A program made the translations under genes and the position numbers. A stretch of DNA of 64,000 bases from DATIJJ01 sp035478795 (GTDB lineage: Bacteria > Pseudomonadota > Gammaproteobacteria > DSM-16500): NCBI GenBank assembly GCA_035478795.1, contig DATIJJ010000002.1, forward strand, positions 1 through 64,000. The letters are read 5' to 3'. The notes beneath the pieces were generated by a model. That model searched no databases. It had not been told where the DNA came from and worked only from the letters and a program-made list of their open reading frames with translations. Position 1 is the stretch's first letter; every line of letters starts with the position of its first letter. This document shows, piece by piece, positions 54,206 through 62,411 of the stretch.

Positions 54206-55033
54206 ATGAAATCGGAAATGCCGGAAAAACGTTCGTGGTTTGAGCGATTAAGTGATTTATTAATTCGTGAACCCAAAGATCGCACACAATTGATGGAAGT
54301 GTTGCGTGATGCAGAGGACAGAGACATTCTCAGTGAAGAAATGCTCGGCATGATTGAAAGTGTGGTGCAGGTGTCTGAAATGCAGGTGCGTGAAGTGATG
54401 GTGCCGAAATCACAAATGGTGACTATTGATAAAAACAGTACGCTGCAGAATATTTTACCCATCGTGATTGAATCCGCACATTCACGATTTCCTGTGACGG
54501 ATAATGAAGATGTCGTCGGGATTCTCCTTGCAAAAGATTTATTAAAATATGGTTTTCATCCTGAAAAATCAAATTTTGTCATCAGTGAAAATTTACGGCC
54601 TGCGGTATTTATTCCGCAAGGTAAACGCCTCGATGTTTTGTTACGTGAATTTCGATTGAAGCGTAATCATATTGCGATTGTGATTGATGAATACGGACAG
54701 GTGTCCGGACTCATCACGATTGAAGATGTGCTCGAGCAAATTGTCGGGGATATTGAAGATGAATATGATATTGATGAAGATGATGATATCAAAAAACATG
54801 AAGAGGGTAATTATACGGTGAAGGCATCGACGACACTGTCTGATTTCAACGCGTATTTTAAAACGAATTTCAAGGGTGAAAATGCTTCGACAATTGGCGA
54901 ACTGTTATCAAACTCATTTGACTATCTGCCCAAGCGCGGTGAGACCATTGTCATCAAAGGGTATCACTTTAAAATATTGCACAGTGATAATCGGCGGATT
55001 CTTCTACTGGAAGTGAGGAAAGAGCAGCCATGA
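54206..55033 (+). CDS. corC: CorC/YbeX CBS-domain protein
   Basis: 275 residues. Two CBS domains (about 65-190) with VREVMVPKSQM and the IDEYGQVSGLITIEDVLEQI signature are followed by a CorC/HlyC C-terminal domain (about 195-275). It has no DUF21 membrane part. It is linked to magnesium/cobalt handling and ribosome metabolism by family. It overlaps the next gene by four bases. Confidence 0.93.
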   Translation: MKSEMPEKRSWFERLSDLLIREPKDRTQLMEVLRDAEDRDILSEEMLGMIESVVQVSEMQVREVMVPKSQMVTIDKNSTLQNILPIVIESAHSRFPVTDNEDVVGILLAKDLLKYGFHPEKSNFVISENLRPAVFIPQGKRLDVLLREFRLKRNHIAIVIDEYGQVSGLITIEDVLEQIVGDIEDEYDIDEDDDIKKHEEGNYTVKASTTLSDFNAYFKTNFKGENASTIGELLSNSFDYLPKRGETIVIKGYHFKILHSDNRRILLLEVRKEQP

Positions 55034-55806
55034 GGAATCTTACAAAAATCAAACCCGTTACTTTTATTTTTCTGAGTATTTTTTTCATTTTTTTAAGCCA
55101 TCATATTGCTTTTTTTATCCACGAATATGCTCACGCTTTTGTTGCATGGGCACTGCATTACAAGAATAGTCCGTTTGATATCAATTACGGCGGGACAAGT
55201 TTCGAAAATTTATTGTTATTATCCAACGTCGATCAGAAGGTTAATAATGCGGTGATTTATGCAGCAGGACATCCAGGTCATGTTGCGTTGATTGCATTGG
55301 CAGGCCCTGGCATCATTCTTGTTTTATTTTTTTTATCGTTGCGACTGATGCAAGCTAAAAAAATGGCACAGCATCCTGTGTGGCTTTATTTTTTATTCTT
55401 TTTTAATTTATGGTGTCTTGGCGGCACGTATGCGTATGTTCCAATCAGAACATTTACGCAAGAAGGTGTGATGGTAGATATACTGGATATTCAGCAGGCG
55501 CTGCATATTTCACCCTGGTGGATTTATTTTTTCGTGGGATATCTCGTCATTTTTATGATGTGGCAATTTTTTTCGAAGTCATTGATTCTGGTTTATGCGC
55601 ATGTTTGTCCGGCCAATACGACAGCGAGAGCAGTCCTTATGATGATATGCGTTGTATTATTATTTGGTTATTGCGGATTGCCCGGTTTTGCAAATCATGG
55701 GGACATTTCGCATTTTCTGTCAGTCACTTCTTTTTTTGCAATCCCGGGGATGATGATTGTACTTTGGCCGACACGTGAGTGGGTGAAGCGGCGAGTAGCG
55801 TGTTGA
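55030..55806 (+). CDS. M50-like multi-pass membrane protein with HExxH
   Basis: 258 residues with five to six membrane segments. HEYAHAFVAWAL in the first hydrophobic region has the HExxH zinc motif. AGHPGHVALIALAGPGI resembles the Gly-rich region of M50 proteases. I did not find a clear LDG motif, so activity is uncertain. Its ATG overlaps corC (ATGA). In E. coli the gene after ybeX is lnt; this protein is not an Lnt homologue, so the slot is filled by something else here. Confidence 0.7.
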   Translation: MRNLTKIKPVTFIFLSIFFIFLSHHIAFFIHEYAHAFVAWALHYKNSPFDINYGGTSFENLLLLSNVDQKVNNAVIYAAGHPGHVALIALAGPGIILVLFFLSLRLMQAKKMAQHPVWLYFLFFFNLWCLGGTYAYVPIRTFTQEGVMVDILDIQQALHISPWWIYFFVGYLVIFMMWQFFSKSLILVYAHVCPANTTARAVLMMICVVLLFGYCGLPGFANHGDISHFLSVTSFFAIPGMMIVLWPTREWVKRRVAC

Positions 55807-55836
55807 TGACGCGCCCTGAATATTTTTTTTATTATT

Positions 55837-55915
55837 TGTCATGCCAGCATGCTTTTAGCTGGCATCCAGTGACTTAACCACGCTGGATGCCAGCTAAAAA
55901 CATGCTGGCATGACA
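55837..55915. repeat. 33-bp inverted repeat (hairpin, dRS3/REP-like)
   Basis: Arms 55837-55869 (TGTCATGCCAGCATG, C, TTTTAGCTGGCATCCAG) and 55883-55915 pair with one mismatch around a 13-base loop. It starts 31 bases after the M50-like gene and may terminate the miaB-corC transcript. The TCATGCCAGC/GCTGGCATCCAG style resembles dispersed palindromic repeats in other proteobacteria. Confidence 0.85.
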
Positions 55916-55953
55916 CCTGGATAGATATCGTTTTTGAGCGTTGTTGTGCAAAT

Positions 55954-56099
55954 CAGGCCTCAATCGGAGCGTCATCCTGAGGCATTTTCTCGCCGAAGGA
56001 TCATCTGCTATTTTAAAGACTTTTTTGCGCGAGCTTTGCAAATAGCTGTGGATCCTTCGGCGAGAAGATGCCTCAGGATGACCCGCGGATAGAGGCCTG
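55954..56099. repeat. Second inverted repeat, 32-bp core arms
   Basis: Core arms 55971-56002 (GTCATCCTGAGGCATTTTCT and on to GGATC) and 56051-56082 pair with one mismatch over 32 bases, around a 48-base centre. The outer ends CAGGCCTC and GAGGCCTG extend the palindrome imperfectly to 55954-56099. Just outside, the string ACATGGTTGAT appears twice (56115 and 56159 area). It is non-coding and probably a MITE-like or REP-like element. Confidence 0.8.
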
Positions 56100-56160
56100 A
56101 AATAACCAAAATCAACATGGTTGATGACACTCCGATTGAGGCTTCTAATAACCATACAAC

Positions 56161-56289
56161 ATGGTTGATAAAAATCTGGATCACCTGAACTTTAACACCC
56201 GCCTCGTCGATTGGCCGGATGTCGCATTCTATTTCATTTTTTTATGCTTCGGCAACTATATCGATTTGCGCATGAAAACCTCGTTTTGA
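56161..56289 (+). CDS. Possible small ORF or gene remnant
   Basis: 42 codons from ATG to TGA. It encodes MVDKNLDHLNFNTRLVDWPD and a short hydrophobic stretch (VAFYFIFLCFGNYI), ending RMKTSF. There is no ribosome site of note, and its ATG lies within the ACATGGTTGAT repeat. It may be a fragment left by the insertion of the upstream repeats. No homology is recognised. Confidence 0.2.
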   Translation: MVDKNLDHLNFNTRLVDWPDVAFYFIFLCFGNYIDLRMKTSF

Positions 56290-56292
56290 CGG

Positions 56293-57492
56293 TTAACCTG
56301 GTTTTTTACCCTGTGTCGGTTTTGGAGGTTGTTGCGGGAATGGGTCAGGTGTTTTTAGTTCACTGACAGAAAAGAATTTAAACCACTGGTCAGCTGCAGT
56401 GGATTTTTTTGGATCTGGACTTGGACTTGGATTTGGATTTTGATTTTCCTGTTTTATTTCAGATGCTTTCTTCTGTTTTAATTTCTCATCTTCTAATTTC
56501 TGAACACTCTCAGCCAGCTCCTTTTTTAACGCATCAGCATATTGAATCAGTTCCTTTCGATGGGAAAAATATCGCAATGGAGCTTCATACATTGCACGAA
56601 TAACAGATTTATTTTTTTCTCCCCCCGGCGCCAAATCCACCAGTTTATTAATATATTCATTTGTATCATTCCATGCCTTGAATGCTGACTCAAGTTGTTT
56701 TTTACGTTTTTCTAATCTCGCAATCTGATACTCGAAGAGTTCTTTCAAGGAAGGGTCGTCCTGATACGCTACGGCTTTATCAAGAATTCTTATAATGAAG
56801 TCAGTCTTAAATGCATTGAAAATCCCGCCTAATTGCAATTTTTTAATTTTATTATTTAAGTCAAAAACTTTTCCTGCCAAATTGGATAACGTGGGATTAT
56901 TATCATTAATTTTGCATCTTAATTCTGTCTTTTTTTCTTTCCAATAGTCCTCATTTTCTTTATTTACACATTCATTTTTAAGTATGTCATTGACAAAAGC
57001 TCTCAATGCATCGAGATGCGATTCAAGATCGTCTTTAGACATTATCCCATTTGCATGAGCAATTTCAGCTTGCAGAGCTCCATCGAATAAAACACTGAGC
57101 TTCTGAAGAAGCTCAAGTCTTTTTTCAGGCTTTATTTCATGAATCATCCATCTTCCATTTTCTTCTAAAACATCTATCTCTGTTTGTTTCGCTATGCCTT
57201 TTGCCCAATTCCCCACATCTTCAATTTTATTTTGGTTCATGTCTCTGGCACGATGAGCACGACTATCCGTTATCTCATCTTTTTTTTCATATTCTTTTTT
57301 GGAAGCAATTTCTTTGAAATGCACTGTCTTCTCTTTCTTTTTTTCTTCCTGGAGTGGAGTAGATAACTCTTTTGATTTTTTTAATATAGATTTAGGCTGA
57401 CCCTCTGCACCCCGAGGCCAAGAATCAGGTGATACACCTGATTCTTCCAGAGCCAACGGATCAGGGTTAGGTGGAAGTGTTTTTTTGGGCAT
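56293..57492 (-). CDS. Unknown helical protein with SILK and RVxF motifs (paralog A), effector candidate
   Basis: 399 residues. A Pro-rich, disordered N-terminus contains PKSILKKS (SILK at 35-38) and KTVHF (55-59). The middle (about 110-345) is helical, with LQAEIAHANGIMSKDDLE and NEDYWKEKKTELR. A Pro/Asn-rich linker and the C-terminal DQWFKFFSVSEL (about 369-380) follow. The same layout occurs in the next gene upstream, so the two are paralogs. SILK followed by RVxF is the arrangement of PP1 docking motifs in eukaryotic regulators. No signal peptide or enzyme motif is present. A TATAAT (57539-57544) lies upstream of the ATG. A host-targeted role is inference. Confidence 0.75.
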   Translation of the reverse strand: MPKKTLPPNPDPLALEESGVSPDSWPRGAEGQPKSILKKSKELSTPLQEEKKKEKTVHFKEIASKKEYEKKDEITDSRAHRARDMNQNKIEDVGNWAKGIAKQTEIDVLEENGRWMIHEIKPEKRLELLQKLSVLFDGALQAEIAHANGIMSKDDLESHLDALRAFVNDILKNECVNKENEDYWKEKKTELRCKINDNNPTLSNLAGKVFDLNNKIKKLQLGGIFNAFKTDFIIRILDKAVAYQDDPSLKELFEYQIARLEKRKKQLESAFKAWNDTNEYINKLVDLAPGGEKNKSVIRAMYEAPLRYFSHRKELIQYADALKKELAESVQKLEDEKLKQKKASEIKQENQNPNPSPSPDPKKSTAADQWFKFFSVSELKTPDPFPQQPPKPTQGKKPG

Positions 57493-57655
57493 AACATCCT
57501 CATTTCGTGTCTAATAATAATGATAAATTTATAGTCTAATTATAGCCTAAAAAGACAAATAATAATCAGATACAAGACTGAAAGGGAGTCTGATTCAAAA
57601 AAATCTTGATTATTCAGCAGATTACGTCGAGTCATTTAAACCCGACGAGGGGGGA

Positions 57656-58915
57656 TCAAGGTGCTTGTGGGGTTCGAGCCATTTGCACACTCTTTTTATT
57701 TTTATCAGGCGATTCCGTTGCTGATGAAGAAGGGGAGGTGTCGCCGGCAGGTAGCGCAGGACAAAACAACTCAAACCATCTGCCTTTCTTTTTTTTCGTC
57801 TGATCAATCGGTTTTTTTATTGGAGTCATGGGATGTTTTCGAATGAGAGAACCCAATGCCAGGCCGTATTCAAATATCTCGGTCGATGTTGATAATTGTT
57901 TTAATGCGCCTTCATAACTTTCACGAGCCAGTTCTTTTTTTGCAGAATCAGGCTCGAGATTCACCAGTTCTTTAATGTGTTCTCTCGCCTGTTCCTCAAA
58001 ACATTCTTGCGCCTGATACTCTTTCAACTCGGCATCAAGCTGTGCATGGATATCCTTCAGCACGTTCAGTTTTTCTGTGAATGTTTTTTGGTCGTCTTCA
58101 CCGAGCCTGTGTTGAAACTTGATGGCGCTTTTTACTTCTTTTATGATTTTTCCGGTATTAAATAAATGGGCTCTGTTTCGCCCCATCTGTTTTATTTGGC
58201 CATGAATCTTAAAAATATTATCGACCAGATCCGCGAACTCATTGTCTTCAATAGCCTTGTCCAGATCGACCAGATTCGCGCAATCATTGTCTTCAACGGC
58301 CTTTTTCACCTCGCCAATTTTATCCACCCAATACTGCCTGTTTTCTTTCTGCTCCAGCGCGGTTGTCAGGTTCTGGCAGACATGCTCCTTCAATCGGGCA
58401 TACGCTTCCCTGACAACTTTTTCGCATCCTTCTCCATTTGCATGGGCAGTTTCTGCCACCTGGATAGCAAGACACAATTCACCCAGCTTATCGAAAAGAG
58501 CCCCCCGGGCTTTGGGAGGCATCTCAAGCGTCATCCGCCTTGCCTGTTCTTCCCAATAACTGGCCGGCGATTTTTCAACCGCAGGAACACTCGGAACATC
58601 GCTCAAATCAACAACGATTTTTTGGGTATTTTCATTTGGCGGATACACATCTGGCATATAATCATTTTTCATTTCCGCATCTTTTTTATTCTTGATGATT
58701 TTATCGTTCTGCGAAAATTTTTTGACACTGGCAACAGGTACCCACCTCACGTTCCGGGTCTCGCCTTGCGGATTAACTGATTTTTTCAGAATGGAACGAG
58801 GCTCACTGGCAGGTCGCCCGCCTTTGCCGAGGACAGGAGGAACAAGTGACGTTGTGACGTCCTGTTCTTTCAACGGCCAAAGATTACGTCGGAGTGGCTT
58901 TCGCGTTTTAGTCAT
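57656..58915 (-). CDS. Unknown helical protein with SILK and RVxF motifs (paralog B), effector candidate
   Basis: 419 residues from ATG 58915 (AAGG upstream). An ATG at 58945 is possible but overlaps a TATAAT likely to be the -10 element. PRSILKKS (SILK at 41-44) and RNVRW (54-58) match paralog A in order and context. The helical core shares IQVAETAHANG, ENRQYWVDKIGEVKK and the ARESYEGALKQLSTSTEIFE segment with A. The C-terminal GRWFELFCPAL matches DQWFKFFSVSEL of A. The core has an internal near-repeat (AVEDNDCANLVDL / AIEDNEFADLVDN). No catalytic motif is present. Function is unknown. Confidence 0.75.
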   Translation of the reverse strand: MTKTRKPLRRNLWPLKEQDVTTSLVPPVLGKGGRPASEPRSILKKSVNPQGETRNVRWVPVASVKKFSQNDKIIKNKKDAEMKNDYMPDVYPPNENTQKIVVDLSDVPSVPAVEKSPASYWEEQARRMTLEMPPKARGALFDKLGELCLAIQVAETAHANGEGCEKVVREAYARLKEHVCQNLTTALEQKENRQYWVDKIGEVKKAVEDNDCANLVDLDKAIEDNEFADLVDNIFKIHGQIKQMGRNRAHLFNTGKIIKEVKSAIKFQHRLGEDDQKTFTEKLNVLKDIHAQLDAELKEYQAQECFEEQAREHIKELVNLEPDSAKKELARESYEGALKQLSTSTEIFEYGLALGSLIRKHPMTPIKKPIDQTKKKKGRWFELFCPALPAGDTSPSSSATESPDKNKKSVQMARTPQAP

Positions 58916-58995
58916 AACAACCTTGTCCTGACTGAATGGCCACATTATATCATATTTTTACATGGGTCTGTCATCCTGACAAAAAACGGGGAGGG

Positions 58996-59904
58996 TCACT
59001 CGCGATCTTTCGAACGATGCCGGTCGGATTGCACGCTGTCTTCAATCAGTTCAATAATCTTGCCTGCTACATCTATCTTCGTTGCGGTTTCGATGCCTTC
59101 AAGACCAGGGGATGCATTGATTTCAATGATGAGCGGCCCGCGGTTGGAGCGGACAATATCGACACCCGCGACATTCAGGCCAATAATGCGCGCGGCATCG
59201 ATCGCCATCTTGCGTTCTTCATCCGTAATCTCAACCGACATGGCCGTACCGCCGCGATGCAGGTTCGAACGAAATTCGTCAGACGATTCCGACTGACGCT
59301 TCATGGCAGCGACCACATCATGGCCAACGACAAAACAGCGAATGTCTGCGCCACCCGCTTCCTTGATGTATTCCTGCACCAGAATATTGACTTTCAAACC
59401 TAAAAAAGCCTCAATCATGCTGCGCGCGGCCTTGGCGGTTTCCACCAGAATCACACCAATGCCCTGGGTTCCTTCCAAAAATTTAATCACCAAAGGCGGC
59501 CCGCCGACCATTTTGATCAGATCGCCAATCTCATCCAGAGAATGCGCAAAACCCGTCACCGGCAAGCCAATGCCTTTTTTGGACAGTAACTGCAAACAAC
59601 GTAATTTATCGCGTGAACGCGTGATGGCAATGGACTCATTGACACAAAAAACACCCATCATTTTTAACTGGCGAACCACAGCAGCACCATAAAAAGTGAC
59701 GGATGCACCGATACGCGGAATCACGGCATCATAGTGCGGCAATTCCTTGCCCTTGTAATGGATCGATGGATGCGAGGATGTTACATTCATGTAACAACGC
59801 AAGGTATCAATCACGTCCGCCTCATGTCCGCGAACGTTGGCCGCTTCCACCAGACGGCGTGTCGAATAAAGATCCTGTCTTCTGGATAAAATCGCGATTT
59901 TCAT
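58996..59904 (-). CDS. rimK: Ribosomal protein S6 glutamate ligase RimK
   Basis: ATP-grasp ligase that adds glutamates to the S6 C-terminus. 302 residues. MKIAILSRRQDLYSTRRLVE opens as in E. coli RimK. LVIKFLEGTQGIGVILVETA is the nucleotide-binding loop, and DIVRSNRGPLIIEINASPGLEG holds the metal ligands. A nine-residue extension to ATG 59931 is possible, directly after the stop of the preceding gene. It pairs with the protease gene upstream. Confidence 0.93.
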   Translation of the reverse strand: MKIAILSRRQDLYSTRRLVEAANVRGHEADVIDTLRCYMNVTSSHPSIHYKGKELPHYDAVIPRIGASVTFYGAAVVRQLKMMGVFCVNESIAITRSRDKLRCLQLLSKKGIGLPVTGFAHSLDEIGDLIKMVGGPPLVIKFLEGTQGIGVILVETAKAARSMIEAFLGLKVNILVQEYIKEAGGADIRCFVVGHDVVAAMKRQSESSDEFRSNLHRGGTAMSVEITDEERKMAIDAARIIGLNVAGVDIVRSNRGPLIIEINASPGLEGIETATKIDVAGKIIELIEDSVQSDRHRSKDRE

Positions 59905-59931
59905 AAAACCTGCACTCACCTCATCTGTCAT

Positions 59932-60396
59932 TTATTTTTTTCTGATAAACGATCGCCCCGGATTCACGACAAACCGTTTTCGAATGGCGCTTCTGCCAAG
60001 CAGCATACGAAACAACATGCTGTCACGTTCCGTGAGCGTAATCTCAATCGGCCAGGTTTGATCACCCAGCGTCATTGGCGTACAAATCACAAAACGCTCT
60101 TCACTGTGCCCGCCGGAGTCTGTCACCCATCGCCTGTCGATAATGTCTGCGACACACGTCATCACCACGTCGATATTATTCTGAACAGGGTGAATGTCAA
60201 ATGCCACACGATCCCGACCCTGTTCCGTGAAAGGACGAAGCGCGAAGGCATGCAACGCGGATGTTCTCGCACCGGTATCAATTTTGGCTTTGATGTTTTC
60301 GATTTTAAGTTCCGGCAAGGTGACCCACTCACGCCAGCCAATCGGTTTCAGCCTGCGCTTTTTTTTTATTCTATCAGGGGGAAAATCTGTGTTCAT
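59932..60396 (-). CDS. RimK-associated retropepsin-like protease (RimB-type, DUF4384-unrelated ATP-dependent zinc protease family)
   Basis: 154 residues. WREWVTLPELKIENIKAKID and DTGARTSALHA give the aspartic protease-like DTGA motif of the family named ATP-dependent zinc protease. FVICTPMTLGDQTWPIEITL and LLGRSAIRKRFVVNPGRSF complete the fold. In Pseudomonas the similar RimB acts with RimK on S6 glutamylation. It directly precedes rimK, which supports that pairing. Confidence 0.85.
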   Translation of the reverse strand: MNTDFPPDRIKKKRRLKPIGWREWVTLPELKIENIKAKIDTGARTSALHAFALRPFTEQGRDRVAFDIHPVQNNIDVVMTCVADIIDRRWVTDSGGHSEERFVICTPMTLGDQTWPIEITLTERDSMLFRMLLGRSAIRKRFVVNPGRSFIRKK

Positions 60397-60501
60397 AAGC
60401 CATTATTTTATCATAAGGGTCCCCCGCGTTCACGGATTATTTTGGATAGAGTTTCAGGTCATTTCTGTATAAGCTATCCACTAAACCCTGGAACCTTGCT
60501 G

Positions 60502-62385
60502 ATGGATGAAACGAAATACCACGACTTGTATGCACGCTCGTTGCGCGACCCTGCTCACTTTTGGAGTGAACAGGCGGAAAAGTTTATCACATGGTTCAAA
60601 CGCTGGGATACCGTGACAGAAGGTGATTTCAACCGGCACAATGTCCGCTGGTTTCTGAATGGAAAACTGAATGCCTGCTACAATGCGCTCGATCGCCATC
60701 TTGAGACAAAATCCGGTGAAACAGCCATTCTTTGGGAAGGCAATGATCCTGAAAAAACAAAAAAAATCACTTACGCGCAATTGTATGAAAACGTGTGCCG
60801 CTTTGCGAATGTCTTAAAAAAAATAAACGTTAAAAAAGGCGATCGTGTCTGTCTCTACCTGCCCATGATTCCGGAAGCCATCGTTGCGATGTTGGCTTCT
60901 GCTCGCATCGGAGCCGTGCATTCGGTCGTGTTTGCCGGATTTTCACCGGAATCCCTCGCCTCGCGAATCAATGATTGCGATTGCGAGATTGTCATCACGG
61001 CAACGGTGGGACGCCGTGGCGATAAAATTATTCCTCTCAAAAAAAATGTGGATGAAGCCCTCATCCATTGTCCCGGTGTCCGTCATGTCATTGTGGTTGA
61101 AGAAGCCAATCAACCGGCGCCTTTTCAGGAAGGTCGGGATATCGCATACCACGATGCCATGAAAACGGCCGAAAAACAGTGCCCGTGTGAAATCATGGAT
61201 GCAGAAGATCCATTATTTATTTTATATACGTCAGGCTCAACCGGAAAACCCAAGGGCATTGTACACACCACAGGCGGTTATCTGGTGTATGTCGCCATGA
61301 CGTTTAAGTATGTATTTGATTATCACGACCGGGATGTGTACTGGTGTACAGCCGATATTGGCTGGATCACCGGTCACTCGTATCTGGTGTACGGTCCCTT
61401 GTGTCATGGCGCCACCACGCTGGTGTTTGAAGGCGTACCGACGTATCCAACCCCTTCCCGTTTTTGGGAAGTGATCGACAAACATCGCGTCAGTATTTTT
61501 TATACCGCACCGACCGCCATCCGTGCACTGCGGCGTGAAGGCGATTCATGGGTGAAAAAAACGAAACGTGACAGCCTGAAAATACTCGGCACCGTCGGTG
61601 AACCGATCAATCCGGATGTCTGGAAATGGTATGACCAGGTCGTTGGAAACAACCATTGTCCGATCGTTGACACCTGGTGGCAGACAGAAACCGGCGGCAT
61701 CCTGATCAGTCCATTGCCACACACCACCCGGTTAAAACCCGGTTCTGCGACACTGCCTTTCTTTGGTATTGTTCCGGATATTGTCGATGAGGCAGGTCAA
61801 TCGGTTGAACAGGGAAAAATGGGCAGACTTGTCATTCGCAAACCCTGGCCTGGGATGATGCAAACTGTCCATGGTGATCGGGAACGTTTTGTCGAAGGGT
61901 ACTTTAAAGACGTGCCCGACTGCTACCTCACCGGCGACAATGCAAGACAGGATGAAGACGGTTATTTCTGGATCACCGGACGCAATGATGATGTCATCAA
62001 AATTTCAGGCCATCGCATTGGGTCCGGCGAAGTGGAAAGCGCATTCATCGCATCATCCGCCGTATCCGAAGCCGGTGTCGTGCCTGTCCCGGATGAGATA
62101 CGGGGCGAGAGTATTTATGCCTTCGTCACACTGAAATCCGGTATCAAGGCCAGTGACGAATTAAAAAAAGAGTTGATTCAACACGTGAGAGGATCTATCG
62201 GTGCCTTTGCTGCACCGAAATATATTCAGTGGGCAGAAGCCTTGCCTAAAACACGTTCGGGGAAAATCATGCGGCGTTTATTGCGAAAAATCGCGAACGA
62301 TGAAATGAAAGATCCGGGCGATACCTCTACGCTTTCGGATCCGGACGTCGTGAATGAACTCATCAAAAATCGGTTGGTGTTATAA
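60502..62385 (+). CDS. acs: Acetyl-coenzyme A synthetase
   Basis: Makes acetyl-CoA from acetate, ATP and CoA through acetyl-AMP. 627 residues. LYTSGSTGKPKGIVHTTGGY, YWCTADIGWITGHSY, DTWWQTETGG and the hinge/C-terminal ITGRNDDVIKISGHRIGSGE are intact. KTRSGKIMRRLL contains the Lys usually controlled by acetylation. ATG 60502 places the family N-terminus correctly; the much longer open frame overlaps rimB antisense and was rejected. It is followed 26 bases later by aconitase. Confidence 0.95.
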   Translation: MDETKYHDLYARSLRDPAHFWSEQAEKFITWFKRWDTVTEGDFNRHNVRWFLNGKLNACYNALDRHLETKSGETAILWEGNDPEKTKKITYAQLYENVCRFANVLKKINVKKGDRVCLYLPMIPEAIVAMLASARIGAVHSVVFAGFSPESLASRINDCDCEIVITATVGRRGDKIIPLKKNVDEALIHCPGVRHVIVVEEANQPAPFQEGRDIAYHDAMKTAEKQCPCEIMDAEDPLFILYTSGSTGKPKGIVHTTGGYLVYVAMTFKYVFDYHDRDVYWCTADIGWITGHSYLVYGPLCHGATTLVFEGVPTYPTPSRFWEVIDKHRVSIFYTAPTAIRALRREGDSWVKKTKRDSLKILGTVGEPINPDVWKWYDQVVGNNHCPIVDTWWQTETGGILISPLPHTTRLKPGSATLPFFGIVPDIVDEAGQSVEQGKMGRLVIRKPWPGMMQTVHGDRERFVEGYFKDVPDCYLTGDNARQDEDGYFWITGRNDDVIKISGHRIGSGEVESAFIASSAVSEAGVVPVPDEIRGESIYAFVTLKSGIKASDELKKELIQHVRGSIGAFAAPKYIQWAEALPKTRSGKIMRRLLRKIANDEMKDPGDTSTLSDPDVVNELIKNRLVL

Positions 62386-62411
62386 TATTTTGTCTTTTCA
62401 GGGAGAAAATC

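Noticed and set aside
60058..60501. 148-residue N-terminal extension of acetyl-CoA synthetase
   Set aside because: It is antisense to the RimB-type protease gene and does not resemble any Acs N-terminus.
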